Origin: Troglohyphantes excavatus
Taxonomy: Eukaryota; Arthropoda; Arachnida; Araneae; Linyphiidae
Reading direction: 5' to 3'
DNA length: 64,000 bases
NCBI GenBank assembly: GCA_963932185.1
Contig: OZ010678.1
Coordinates: 26,265,173-26,329,172, forward strand
Within the stretch, counting starts at the first letter, position 1; the number at the start of each line of letters is the position of its first letter. A program made the translations under genes and the position numbers. Positions 21,434 through 32,754 of the stretch are shown here, in pieces. The notes under the pieces are model-generated. The model did no database searches. It was not told the origin of the DNA and worked only from the letters and a program-made list of their open reading frames with translations.

Positions 21434-21553
21434 CTTTCTCGACGCATGTCTTCTTATCCTCTGTCAAGTGGTATCCGACCAGGCACGTGCACTTGTAGTC
21501 GCCGTGATTGGTCAGCCCGCAAGTCTGACTGCACCCTAAAGCAATGCATTGAG
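21434..21553 (-). CDS. LDL-receptor-family gene, complete EGF-like domain exon
   Basis: Internal exon of 120 bp, phase 1 at both ends. The acceptor (ttttcttttag) is just above 21553 and the donor (gtaaac) just below 21434. It encodes a full six-cysteine EGF-like domain, with cysteines in CIALGCSQTC, then KCTC, then KTC. The GCSQTC and YKCTC..GYHL pattern resembles the second EGF module of LDLR/VLDLR/LRP proteins, which precedes the propeller. A single-exon, phase 1-1 EGF module of about 120 bp is the known layout in that family. No typical calcium-binding DxxE start is visible. Its acceptor region matches the unit of the 126-bp satellite that begins immediately above it. Confidence 0.88.
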
Positions 21554-21559
21554 CTAAAA

Positions 21560-24262
21560 GAAAACAAATTTTAACATTATAAAAGAATATAATTTTAGTA
21601 AAAATACGTACAAATATATTATACTAAATTTTTTTTTGAGGAAATTCATTCAACATTTATAATTATATTTTCAAATTGAGCCAAAAAAAAAAAATTTTAA
21701 CATTATAAAGGAATAAATTTTTAGTAAAAATATGTACAAATATATTATACTAAATTTTTTTTTGAGGAAATTCATTCAACATTTATAATTATATTTTCAA
21801 ATTGAGCCAAAAAAAAAAAAATTTTAACATTATAAAGGAATAAATTTTTAGTAAAAATATGTACAAATATATTATACTAAATTTTTTTTTGAGGAAATTC
21901 ATTCAACATTTATAATTATATTTTCAAATTGAGCCAAAAAAAAAAAATTTTAACATTATAAAGGAATAAATTTTTAGTAAAAATATGTACAAATATATTA
22001 TACTAAATTTTTTTTTGAGGAAATTCATTCAACATTTATAATTATATTTTCAAATTGAGCTAAAAAACAAATTTTAACGTTATAAAGGAATAAATTTTAG
22101 TAAAAATATGTACAAATATATTATACAAAATTTTTTTTTGAGGAAATTCATTCAACATTTATAATTATATTTTCAAATTGAGCCAAAAAAAACAAATTTT
22201 AACATTATAAAGGAATATATTTTTAGTAAAAATATGTACAAATATATTATACTAAATTTTTTTTTGAGGAAATTCATTCAACATTTATAATTATATTTTC
22301 AAATTGAGCCAAAAAAAACAAATTTTAACATTATAAAGGAATATATTTTTAGTAAAAATACGTACAAATATATTATACTAATTTTTTTTTTAAGGAAATT
22401 CATTCAACATTTATAATTATATTTTCAAATTGAGCCAAAAAAAAAAAATTTTAACATTATAAAGGAATAAATTTTTAGTAAAAATATGTACAAATATATT
22501 ATACTAAATTTTTTTTTGAGGAAATTCATTCAACATTTATAATTATATTTTCAAATTGAGCTAAAAAACAAATTTTAACGTTATAAAGGAATAAATTTTA
22601 GTAAAAATATGTACAAATATATTATACAAAATTTTTTTTTGAGGAAATTCATTCAACATTTATAATTATATTTTCAAATTGAGCCAAAAAAACAAATTTT
22701 AACATTATAAAGGAATATATTTTTAGTAAAAATATGTACAAATATATTATACTAAATTTTTTTTTGAGGAAATTCATTCAACATTTATAATTATATTTTC
22801 AAATTGAGCCAAAAAAAACAAATTTTAACGTTATAAAGGAATATATTTTTAGTAAAAATATGTACAAATATATTATACTAAATTTTTTTTGAGGAAATTC
22901 ATTCAACATTTATAATTATATTTTCAAATTGAGCCAAAAAAAAAACAAATTTTTACGTTATAAAGCAATATAATTTTAGTAAAAATATGTACAAATATAT
23001 TATACTAAATTTTTTTTTGAGGAAATTCATTCAACATTTATAATTATATTTTCAAATTGAGCCAAAAAAAACAAATTTTAACATTATAAAGGAATATATT
23101 TTTAGTAAAAATACGTACAAATATATTATACTAATTTTTTTTTTAAGGAAATTCATTCAACATTTATAATTATATTTTCAAATTGAGCCAAAAAAAAAAA
23201 ATTTAACATTATAAAGGAATAAATTTTTAGTAAAAATATGTACAAATATATTATACTAAATTTTTTTTTGAGGAAATTCATTCAACATTTATAATTATAT
23301 TTTCAAATTGAGCTAAAAAACAAATTTTAACGTTATAAAGGAATAAATTTTAGTAAAAATATGTAAAAATATATTATACAAAATTTTTTTTTGAGGAAAT
23401 TCATTCAACATTTATAATTATATTTTCAAATTGAGCTAAAAAACAAATTTTAACGTTATAAAGGAATAAATTTTAGTAAAAATATGTACAAATATATTAT
23501 ACAAAATTTTTTTTTGAGGAAATTCATTCAACATTTATAATTATATTTTCAAATTGAGCCAAAAAAAACAAATTTTAACATTATAAAGGAATATATTTTT
23601 AGTAAAAATATGTACAAATATATTATACTAAATTTTTTTTTGAGGAAATTCATTCAACATTTATAATTATATTTTCAAATTGAGCCAAAAAAAAAAAATT
23701 TAACATTATAAAGGAATAAATTTTTAGTAAAAATATGTACAAATATATTATATAAAATTTTTTTTTGAGGAAATTCATTCAACATTTATAATTATATTTT
23801 CAAATTGAGCCAAAAAAAACAAATTTTAACATTATAAAGGAATATATTTTTAGTAAAAATACGTACAAATATATTATACTAATTTTTTTTTTTGAGGAAA
23901 TTCATTCAACATTTATAATTATATTTTCAAATTAAGCTAAAAAACAAATTTTAACATTATTAAGCAATATAATTTTAGTAAAAATATGTACAAATATATT
24001 ATACTATTTTTTTTTTGAGGAAATTCATTCAACCTTTATAATTATATTTTCAAATTGAGCTAAAAAACAAATTTTAACATTATTAAGCAATATAATTTTA
24101 GTAAAAATATGTACAAATATATTATACTAATTTTTTTTTGAGGAAATTCATTCAACATTTATAATTATATTTTCAAATTGAGCCAAAAAAAAAACAAATT
24201 TTAACGTTATAAAGGAATATATTTTTAGTAAAAATATGTACAAATATATTAAACCAATTAAT
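21560..24262. repeat. 126-bp intronic satellite, about 21 units
   Basis: Units of 126-127 bp containing GAGGAAATTCATTCAACATT, CAAATTGAGCC(or T)AAAA and AAATATGTACAAATATATTA. Unit starts fall at 21638, 21764, 21891, 22017 and so on. A marker variant (TAAGGAAATT) recurs at 22391 and 23144, so six-unit (about 753-bp) order is present. Units reading GAGCTAAAA reproduce, on the minus strand, the acceptor TTTTTAGCTCAA of the adjacent exon. Confidence 0.93.
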
Positions 24263-24560
24263 TTATCTGAAGAAATTGAATTAAAATTTATAATTAATAT
24301 TTTTTCTCAAGGTTAACATATAAAAAAATTAAAACTTGTACTTTTCCGTTGCTAGATGGTATATAATATATTTTATTGCTATTAAAGAATCGATATAAGA
24401 ATTCTACGGGCCACATCTTTCTATTATGTCTGTAAACGATTTAACTGATATTTTGGACTCTTGCTTATTATTTGCTGGTGACCTAAAAATCTACTGATTT
24501 ATTTAAACTTATCTTGACTGTGTAATTTTAAAAACTGAACTCTTTAAGTTACATACTACA
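24263..24560. other. AT-rich intron sequence
   Basis: No feature seen. Confidence 0.5.
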
Positions 24561-25315
24561 ATGCTAAAAATAGGTATTAAAAATAAGTAAAATATACTCA
24601 TTTTTGAGTATATTAGATGCTTATCGTAGCACCGAATACATAAGTTTCAATTTTGAAAAAGGCATGTACTAAAAAAAAAGTACAATGAATGAAATTAGAA
24701 GATGCTAGCCTACATAGGCTGCCTTCATAAATCACTTTCACTAAATATCGACAATTACAACTAAGACTTGTCGGGAATCGAACACAGGTCCTTAGGGATC
24801 GTAGCCCAGTGCCTTGCTGATTGTACAATCAGATCGACTTGAAAAAGTTATAAACAGAAGAAAAGTTAAAAAGGTGCGCCAAAAGAATGGGAAGTAAGAT
24901 ATTTGAGTCGTAGTAACATTTATCCAATACACATTTATGCAATCGACATCAAATAACCGTACTACCAGGGCGACGTGAAGAAGTTATAAACAGAAAACAT
25001 GTTAAAAGGTGTGTCAAAAGAATGGGAAGTAAGATAATTGAATTGTAGTAGCTCGGTTTCCATTTAAGCAATCGACAATAAAAAATGTATGTCGAAAACC
25101 ACCTACTGAACAACTATTTTAAGTTTGTCAGATCGCTTTGTTAAGACGGCTTGAACAGAAGCAGATATTAGCAATATTAAATCACACTGCTCATTTATGA
25201 GAAAGTACGGTTTCTCAAATTTGAGTACATCATCCCTCATTGACGATGCAATTGCACTCAAAGAAAAATAAGTAGGTCCAAGAACTCATTTTAAGTATAA
25301 TTTTTTTACAGTGTT
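24561..25315 (-). mobile_element. TIR-B copy 6 (full, with partial internal duplication)
   Basis: Left end AATGCTAAAAATAGGTATTA, right end ATTTTTTTACAGTGTT. The tRNA-like part lies on the minus strand at about 24768-24840 with a mutated B box. The segment GTGAAGAAGTTATAAACAG..AATGGGAAGTAAGATA occurs twice (about 24838-24905 and 24974-25040), lengthening the copy to 755 bp. Confidence 0.75.
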
Positions 25316-25694
25316 GGTTTATTGAAAATATACTTTCTTTAAACATTTATAAATGCTTTGTTCGAACAAGAAATACAAATCCTTTTATTAATAGCTATAA
25401 CATCAGCAATAAACACCTCATCGGAAAAATATATAATGGTCCTTTCTATAATTTATTACACTAGTTTTAATTTTATGTTGCACATACAACAAATAACAAA
25501 AAAGGCAGATAAAAAAAGGCTCGGTATGCAGAAAAGAATAACCAAGAACTTTAAAGATATATCTGTACTTATATGTTTCTTTAACACTTTAGTTCGACTT
25601 TTTCTAGAATATGGCTATGTATTATAGAATCTTTCTAACAAAGACCTTGTTTAAAGTATAGAAAATAATTAAAAATCTATTTTTGCGGTATATT

Positions 25695-25832
25695 TGTTGG
25701 CCTCAACAAGGTATCTGGTTATACGCAAATTAATGTTAGTTATAATTTCTGTGTATAGATGTCGCTGTTTATTTATTTCTTTTATATACTTGATGTTTTA
25801 CAAATCACTTTCTTGTTCTGCGAACCTTTACG
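25695..25832 (+). mobile_element. Old copia LTR relic
   Basis: TGTTGGCCTCAACAAGGTATCTGG through TTACAAATCACTTTCTTGTTC aligns, in opposite orientation, with the LTR at 29741-29895. The distal end is diverged. It is an isolated LTR with no coding remnant beside it. Confidence 0.72.
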
Positions 25833-25839
25833 TGTGGAT

Positions 25840-26640
25840 TTGGGACAATATTTGTCTCACCGAGTACAGTGGTCCAGCGATGGGCTTGGGACACGACGAG
25901 GGGGGCGGGTCTTAAGCATGTTTGTGGTAGAACAGGTAATTACATCGGTTCGGACAGTTGTCATTTGACTAATGGTTCCTAAATATCGTCTTCGGTTGGG
26001 CTTTTCTGTATTTGCACCCTTCAATTCCCCTACCCCGAATCTGCGAATCTCCGTGCTTTGAGAAAGGATTGTTAACTATTCATCCGTCTGGCAGTACACG
26101 CCTCCTATTCCAAGGCAAGTTGTCCTTCCGCAAAGCTTTGAGAACTCTCTGTCCTGCCGCCTAAAGCGAAATGTTTCCCTCCAATTAGAAATTAACCCAC
26201 AGCCAGTGTTATTTTTTATTATGAAGCCTCCTCGAAAAGGCTAATGTCTGCGTCATTCATTGATTCACAGACAACAATATTCATATTAAATCTAATGGCC
26301 TAATGTAAGATCCTCCATACTATTTATTGAGAGCAAAAAACAAAATGAATTTTTTGTAGTACAGAAGAATAATACTCATATTAAAATTTATATATATATA
26401 TAATTTGCTACATAATAAAAAAAAATTCTTGCATACGTGAATAAATCAAAAGATATATTATTCTTTATAGCATTTGGACTAAAATAGTCTTTTAAATATA
26501 ACCTTTTTACTTAAAATATTACCTTAAAAATCAACTGATATAATAAATTATTAAACTTGCCAATAGCCTACCCTCCATCAATGATGATATTTTCGGTAAT
26601 GAATTCGATATCTTTTAATCCAATGTAATTTCGTTATATG
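25840..26640. other. Unique intron sequence, first part less AT-rich
   Basis: 25960-26280 is relatively GC-rich, unrepeated and without a supported frame. It could hold intronic regulatory sequence; nothing specific is visible. The remainder is AT-rich. Confidence 0.35.
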
Positions 26641-26644
26641 AGTA

Positions 26645-27715
26645 AATGTGTTTCTATGATCTGATGCTTTTTATATCTTTCTGTTTCTTTTTATATATTC
26701 CTGTTTCTTTTTATATATGTCTGTATCTTTCTGATGTATTTTATATATTTCTGTTTCTTTTTTATATATTTTTGTATATGTCTGTTTCTTTCTGTTTCTT
26801 TTTATACATGTGTTTCTTTTTGGAATATGTCTGTACCTTTCTGATGTTTTTTATATATTTATGTTTCTTTTTATATATGCCTGTATCTTTTTATATATTT
26901 ATGTTTCTTTTTATATATGCCTGTATCTTTTTATATATTTATGTTTCTTTTTATATATGCCTGTTTCTTTTTATATATGCCTGTATCTTTTTATATATTT
27001 ATGTTTCTTTTTATATATGCCTGTATCTTTTTATATATTTATGTTTCTTTATGTACATGTGTTTCTTTTTGAATATGTCTGTACCTCTCTGATTTTTTTT
27101 TTACATATTTCTGTTTCTTTTTATATATGCCTGTATCTTTTTATATATTTATGTTTCTTTGTGTATATGTCTGTTTCTTGTTATATATTTATGTTTCTTT
27201 TTATATATGTCTGTATCTTTCTGATGCTTTTTATATATTTATGTTTCTTTTTATATATTTGTGTTTCTTTTTATATGTGTCTGTTTGTTCTGTTTCTTTT
27301 TATATAATTCTGTTTATTTTTTTATATGGCAGTATCTTTCTGTTTCTTTTTATATATTTATGTTTCTTTTATATATTCCTTTATAATATTTAAATATATT
27401 TTATATATATATGTTACTTTTTATATATGTATGTTTCTTTTTATATATGTATGTTCCTTTTAAATATATTTCTGTTTCTTTTTTATATATTTATATTTCT
27501 TTTTTATATATTTATATTTCTTTTTTATATATTTATATTTCTTTTTATATCTATTTCTATTTATATACTTCTGTTTATTTTTATATATTTATCTTTCTTT
27601 TAATATACGTATGTGTACATATTTCCTTTTCTTTTTATTTATGTTAGTTTCTTTTATATATGTATGTTTTTATTTATATATTTCTGTTTCTTTTTCTATA
27701 TTTCTAAGTGTTGTT
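26645..27715. repeat. TTTATATATG(C/T)CTGT(A/T)TCTTT array
   Basis: About 1 kb of 20-24-bp words alternating CTGTTTCTTTTTATATATG and ATGTTTCTTTTTATATAT. All three plus frames stay open for long stretches and read FYICLYL-type peptides; this is a property of the repeat, not coding. Confidence 0.9.
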
Positions 27716-28607
27716 TTGTATTCACTATGGTACTACATGAAACGAAATAAAAGTACCATGTGGACGAATTGTACTAATTAGTAGTCAATGAATGAATATA
27801 TGAATTTTCTGAATAATTCTATTTAGGTACGTTTTCTTTCATAGAAAAAATACGTTTTAATTTACAAATTAAATGCTGTCTAATCCTGAATTTCAAAACT
27901 TCTTTAACTTAAAGTATACTTCAAGTTATAACATCTAAAATATATATTTATTTAACATTACATAGCTTGTTTTTATTAAATATACACAATACTTCTTTGG
28001 AATCCCCCCAACTTTATTTAATTGGTTTTCTCAGATAAACACTAATTTGCCGTTAATGATCAAATCCGTGAGGACCAGAAATAAACAAAAATGCAATTAG
28101 TAATTAGTAATTTATTCTTCAAGAAAGATTAACATGGAAAAGTTTATATTTGATTAAAAAAAATAAACTTAATAAAGAATTATTCTTTTATACAAATACA
28201 TTTTCAAACAAACTAGAATTTTAACTTTTATTAAAAAGTATTTAATAAGGAACATTTAATAAGAGATAATATTCTTTAATCCTTTGGGAACGTTTAATTA
28301 ATTTGGTGTTTGACTTGCTTCCTCGTCATAATTATTTACTTCTTTTATTTTTCTGAGAAAAATTAAAATGCCTAGATATTATTATACTCATTTAACTACG
28401 AATTCAAAGAACGTAAGATTTTTCAAATATTTGAAGTATGCAATAGTAAAAAAGCACCCTTTGCCGCCGGGAGTAAAATGTAAACAGCTTAAATATTTTA
28501 GACGTTACCTTTTGAAGCTTCATATTTTTTCGACATGAGCCGCATTTCAGTTTGGTAAATAGGGGGTCGCTTGTTAATACCGAATGTAACTTTGTATAAC
28601 GAACACA
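27716..28607. other. AT-rich intron sequence
   Basis: No gene, RNA or repeat recognised. Confidence 0.5.
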
Positions 28608-28615
28608 TGTATCAC

Positions 28616-29241
28616 CAGGCACTTAGGTATAGATTTTTCATGGGGGGTGGTTCGCAGTGACTGAGAAACTTATCCCCCCCCCCCCCATTTTTTAAAAAAC
28701 TTATTAATTTTTATTCAAGTAAACAGGAATACGTTGGCATATAAGTATCGAAACAGCTACATTTGTCATCTATTTTTCATGGAATCGTTACCAATATCAG
28801 TCATTAACTATTTTTAAAATTAGTAAATATCACTCTCTAATTATGAAATAAATGTAGAGAAAAAATTTATATTTTGAGATTCCTTGTTTAAAATAATGTA
28901 TGGATCCCGTTTTAAAATCTTTCCTCTTCGTCGCCGAAATTCAAATGCTATATAATGAAATAAGATGACGTCATGTTACGCTTAGTTTGAGATTAAAAAT
29001 AACCTCAAAACATGTTTCTGAAGTTTTTTTAAAATTATTTTCCGGGGGATAGGGCCCCCGGAAAATACCAGGTTTTCACTCATGCAACTCAACAAGAAGT
29101 ATTATACTAGAAATTGAAAATTTTCTAGATTTTTAAAGTATTTTTTGATTTTTACAGTAATCCGATTTTTAATTTTTTTTCCCTTGACTTTCAATGGGAG
29201 GGGTTTGAACCCCATGAACCACCCCTTTACCTACGTGCCTG
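28616..29241. mobile_element. hAT-like MITE with perfect 8-bp TSD
   Basis: A 626-bp element flanked by TGTATCAC (28608-28615, 29242-29249). Ends: left CAGGCACTTAGGTATAG; right, reverse-complemented, CAGGCACGTAGGTAAAG. It contains a C run (28674-28686) and a perfect 13-bp-arm hairpin at 29036-29067 around TATTTTCCGGGGG. No coding sequence. Confidence 0.87.
29036..29067. other. Perfect hairpin inside the hAT-like MITE
   Basis: TATTTTCCGGGGG, a 6-base loop, then its exact reverse complement. A strong GC stem in AT-rich DNA; role unknown, possibly subterminal transposon structure. Confidence 0.8.
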
Positions 29242-29278
29242 TGTATCACTAATATTGATTATCTCTTTACAGCCGTAC

Positions 29279-29740
29279 ACTGTAAAATAAAGTACTTCAA
29301 AATAAGTACCTGGATCAAATCGTTTTTCGTTCGAGTACTATTGCATCTTAAATGAGCGATGACGTATTCAAATTTAATTAACCGTATTTTCTCAAACATG
29401 AGCAGTGTGATCTAATAATGCTAATCTCAACTTCTGTTCCAGCCATCCTAACCAAGCTACCTGACAAACTTAAAATTGTTGTTCAGAAGATGGTTTTTCA
29501 CATTATTTGATGTCGATTGCTGAAATGGAAACTGAGTTATTACAACTCAATTTTCTTTCTTCTCATTCTTTTGGCACATCTTTTCAACATTTCTTCTATT
29601 CATAACTACTTCACGTCGCCCTGGTGGTACAACGGATAAGGCACTGGAATGCGGTGCCTGAGGATATGGGTTCGATTCCCGGAAGGTCTTGGCTGTAATT
29701 GTCGATATTTATTGAAAGTGATTAATAAAGGCAGACTATG
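29279..29740 (+). mobile_element. TIR-B copy 7, interrupted by the copia element
   Basis: Left arm from CACTGTAAAATAAAGTACTT; tRNA-like segment on the plus strand at 29616-29692 (TGGTGGTACAACGGATAAGG, B box GGTTCGATTCC). It ends abruptly where the copia LTR begins at 29741. Confidence 0.75.
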
Positions 29741-29895
29741 TGTTGTATGTGGATCGATGAATAACGCAGACATTAGCTGAACAAGAAATTTATTTGTAAA
29801 ACAACAAGTATATATAAGAAATAAACAGCGCCATCTAGACACAGAAATCATAACAAAAATATTTGCATATAACCAGATACCTTCTGATGCCAACA
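29741..29895 (-). mobile_element. Copia 3' LTR (155 bp)
   Basis: On the minus strand it runs TGTTGG...CAACA, preceded by a purine-rich AATGGGGAGTT tract (29896-29906), as expected for a polypurine tract beside a 3' LTR. It follows the pol relic by about 90 bp. A related LTR in opposite orientation lies at 25695. Confidence 0.75.
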
Positions 29896-29987
29896 AACTC
29901 CCCATTGGGTAGATGCGAAATTTAACAAAAACAATCATTTTGAATGATACCTTTTTCTAACACACTTACTTGATTTAAAGTCCACAA

Positions 29988-31312
29988 TCATTTATTTTCC
30001 GACACAGCTTTCGTACAAAAATTTGCTAACATTTCATCACTTTTGCAGTGTTCTAGTTTAATCGTATTACTTTCAATTAAATCTCTAATAAAATGAAATT
30101 TTAAACATGCGTCTCGTTTTTACAGAAGATTTAGCAGCTTTGCACCAATCTATGGCGGCTTTATTATCACAATAAACAATAACAGGAAAATTAATATATT
30201 CAGAGCATTTTAACTCTTCGAATGGATTACATATCCAAATTAAATTCTTAGTAGCATCTGCAATAGCAAAAAGTTCAACTTCACATGTTGACATTCCTAC
30301 ACACTTTTGTTTGTTTACTTTCCAAACTAATAAAGAATTACCAAGCATAATAGCCGATCCAGAGAATGACTTTCTTCCTTCGGCGTTTCCCCAACTTGAA
30401 TCAGCACTAACTTTCAGATCACCAAGATAGTCGTCATAAAATAAAATACGATCTTTGGTACCTCTTAAATATTTTAAAACCTTTTTAAGTAACAAAAAAT
30501 GACGCTTTTCTGGTCTTTGATTATACTGAGACAAAAACTTACAACAAAACTTAGATCGGGACGTGTGCGATTCGCAAGATAAGAAAGTTCACCTATTAAT
30601 TTTAAATACTTGGTTTGATCAATCTGCTCGTTTATATTGTCCAAACATTTGTCTTCATTTTTAGCGATTGGGAGTTTTACAGGTTTACATTCACTCATAC
30701 CATGTTTTTCAAGAATAATTTCTATATAATCTTTTTAAGATAATCCTAGTCCATTTTTGAAGTTCTAATCCCAAGAATTCACCTTCTTCAGTTGTTTCAT
30801 TAAGATCAAAATATTTTCCTAATTTATGAATAATTTCGTCTGCAATTTTTGGATTACTGCTAAAAATACCCAAATCATCTACATATATACACATTGAAAA
30901 GAAATTGCTCGGATCATCTAAAATAAAGATACAATTATCAGAAGCGAGTTGTTTAAGTCCGATTCTTAATAATACATTTTTGAGTTTTAAATTCCAATTT
31001 CTACCAGATTGCGGTAAACCGTAAATACTGCGTTTAAGTTTACAAACTTTGTTTTTTTCCGTAATTATTTTCAAAACCTGGCGGAACAGTCATATACACA
31101 GTTTCCTTCAAATCGCTATACAGATAAGCTGTTTTAACGTAAAAAAAAATCGAATATCTAAATCAAGCTTTGCAGCTAAAGCGACTAATAATCTAAAAGA
31201 TTCGACAGTGTAGCTATTGTATCTTAGCGCCCATACGATTTCTGCAACAGCAAGCACAAGACTCACTAAATTTAGCTTTGGCGATAAATTTACAGGGGCG
31301 TACCTCGGCAAA
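29988..31312 (-). pseudogene. Ty1/copia pol relic (reverse transcriptase and RNase H)
   Basis: Decayed 3' half of a copia-type polyprotein. In order: ESFRLLVALAAKLDLDI (start of RT, 31312-31110), KLKRSIYGLPQSGRNW and the RT active-site motif IYVDDL (31074-30709), TKYLKLIGELSYLANRTRPDL (30698-30540), then RNase H motifs SADSSWG and CDNKAAIDWC (30534-30085), ending at a stop at 29988. Several frameshifts and one or more stops separate the parts. Gag, protease, integrase and the 5' LTR are absent, so it is 5'-truncated and dead. It sits inside TIR-B copy 7, within the host intron. Confidence 0.85.
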
Positions 31313-31725
31313 TAGTAGAAAAGGTAAAGAATTATTTATAAATATATGTAAACAATTACATTTAACATGCGTTTACTCAATATTTTTATTAATTAAGATG
31401 TTTCAGATAAAATAAATTTGTAGTTGAACAAAATATATTTACATTGTGGTTACGCAATATTACGTTCGGGTATATTAGTTAAATTTTTTAAATTGAAAAT
31501 AAACATTGGATATTTATGTACTAGACATCATTCATGCTAAATTCTCTTACTACTACTATACTCTATCTACTCTTTTAAAACAACCTATATTTTTAACTAA
31601 AATTAATGTTTTTATTAAATACATTATTTATATTTTATTGTATTAATATAAAAAAAACATGACAATTTCAAATTTTATTTAGGGTATAATAATATTCAAA
31701 AGAAAATTATTGATTTTTTCCTTAC
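31313..31725. other. AT-rich intron sequence
   Basis: No feature seen other than the donor at 31720-31725 on the minus strand. Confidence 0.5.
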
Positions 31726-31820
31726 CCATGAGCCTTCTATCATCTTTCCTTTTTTCGCATTTTGATCCTTCAAACCCCGATGGGCATTCGCAGTTCTTCA
31801 TAGTGGAACCAATGTAGTAT
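31726..31820 (-). CDS. LDL-receptor-family gene, upstream exon (end of an EGF-like domain)
   Basis: Internal exon of 95 bp. The minus strand shows a good acceptor (gtttttgcag) just above 31820 and a donor (gtaagg) just below 31726. Only one frame is open; it starts with one base completing a codon and ends one base into the next (phase 1). It encodes 31 residues with the last half of an EGF-like module: cysteines spaced C-x-C-x8-C around PSGFEG, then a basic linker. The phase joins exactly to the exon at 21434-21553, giving an Ala codon at the junction. The first half of the module must lie in an exon beyond the window or unrecognised. EGF modules here would be extracellular. Which family member this is cannot be told from 31 residues. 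Confidence 0.78.
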
Positions 31821-32750
31821 CTGCAAAAACAAAATATTACATTTTAATGTTTTTTTTTAAAATCCTGGTATTAAAAATATTATTATATAGTTAACAATTT
31901 ACTAAAAACAATATTGATATTTAGTTTTAGCATCATTCTACAAGTTTTGAAATGATATAATAAGTTTATCTCCATTTTCAGAGTTATTCTGCAAATAATA
32001 AACCATTATTTTTATTATACATATTTTATTGCTACTAAAAATAATTGACTTGTTAATGCTAAGTAGTTGGAAAAATGATGTTTGATTTTGCCCAAACAGC
32101 TAAATATGAAACAATTACCATTACCCAACAGTATGTGACCAGCCTATAAAATTAATTATAATTTTTTTGAGAGAGAAATTTGGAACATTTTAACAATAGC
32201 TATTCACATTCATTTAACAATAGCTAACAAAAATAACATTAAAAAAAATTGTTCCAATTATTAGTTTTCGCGTGCTTGGGAATTATGCTTGTTTTAATTG
32301 CTAAAATATAAACTGGTATTTTAAATTTATCGATTAAAAAATTATTTTGTGGTTATATTGTAGTTGACATGCAAAAAATCAAACCTAACGTTTTTCAGGA
32401 CAGCAAAACGATTCTTAGGATGATTCTGTGATAGAACCTTTTGTCTTTTGTTAGTATCTTCTTATTGGATTAGCTGATAACATCAGTTATTTTAGATGAT
32501 GGAAGTCACAAAATTCCACATATAGCAAAAATAAAATAAAAATTGAATTTCTTGAAATACGACCTTTCGCACTGTCAACAACGATAGTATAGAATTACAA
32601 GTAAATTTAATATTAGACGTAATAAATCGAAATTTTGGTTAATCGGTATTTATATATTTTTTATTATTTTCGATACGTACGTATCGTTGACATATCGATA
32701 TTTTCGATATATCGATATTCTCTGATTAAAATAAGTACAGTAGCAAAAAA
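31821..32750. other. AT-rich sequence upstream of the first recognised exon
   Basis: Presumably a further intron of the LDLR-family gene. No additional exon recognised. Confidence 0.45.
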
Positions 32751-32754
32751 TAAA

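Larger units (their letters stand above)
21554..31725 (-). other. Large repeat-filled intron of the LDLR-family gene, 10,172 bp
   Basis: Intron between the two EGF exons, gtaagg...ttttag on the minus strand. It holds the 126-bp satellite, TIR-B copies, an old LTR, a TTTATATATG-type array, a hAT-like MITE and a truncated copia element, so most of its length is inserted or amplified DNA. I cannot exclude a further small exon inside it, but the phase match between the flanking exons argues against needing one. Confidence 0.7.

Noticed and set aside
26646..27647. Long overlapping plus-strand frames rich in F, Y, I and C (up to 165 aa) resembling membrane proteins
   Set aside because: All three frames are open because the 20-24-bp TTTATATATG array has few stops; the peptides only restate the repeat.
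29616..29692. A functional tRNA gene
   Set aside because: tRNA-like, but it recurs at the same position in each TIR-B copy and does not form a full cloverleaf.
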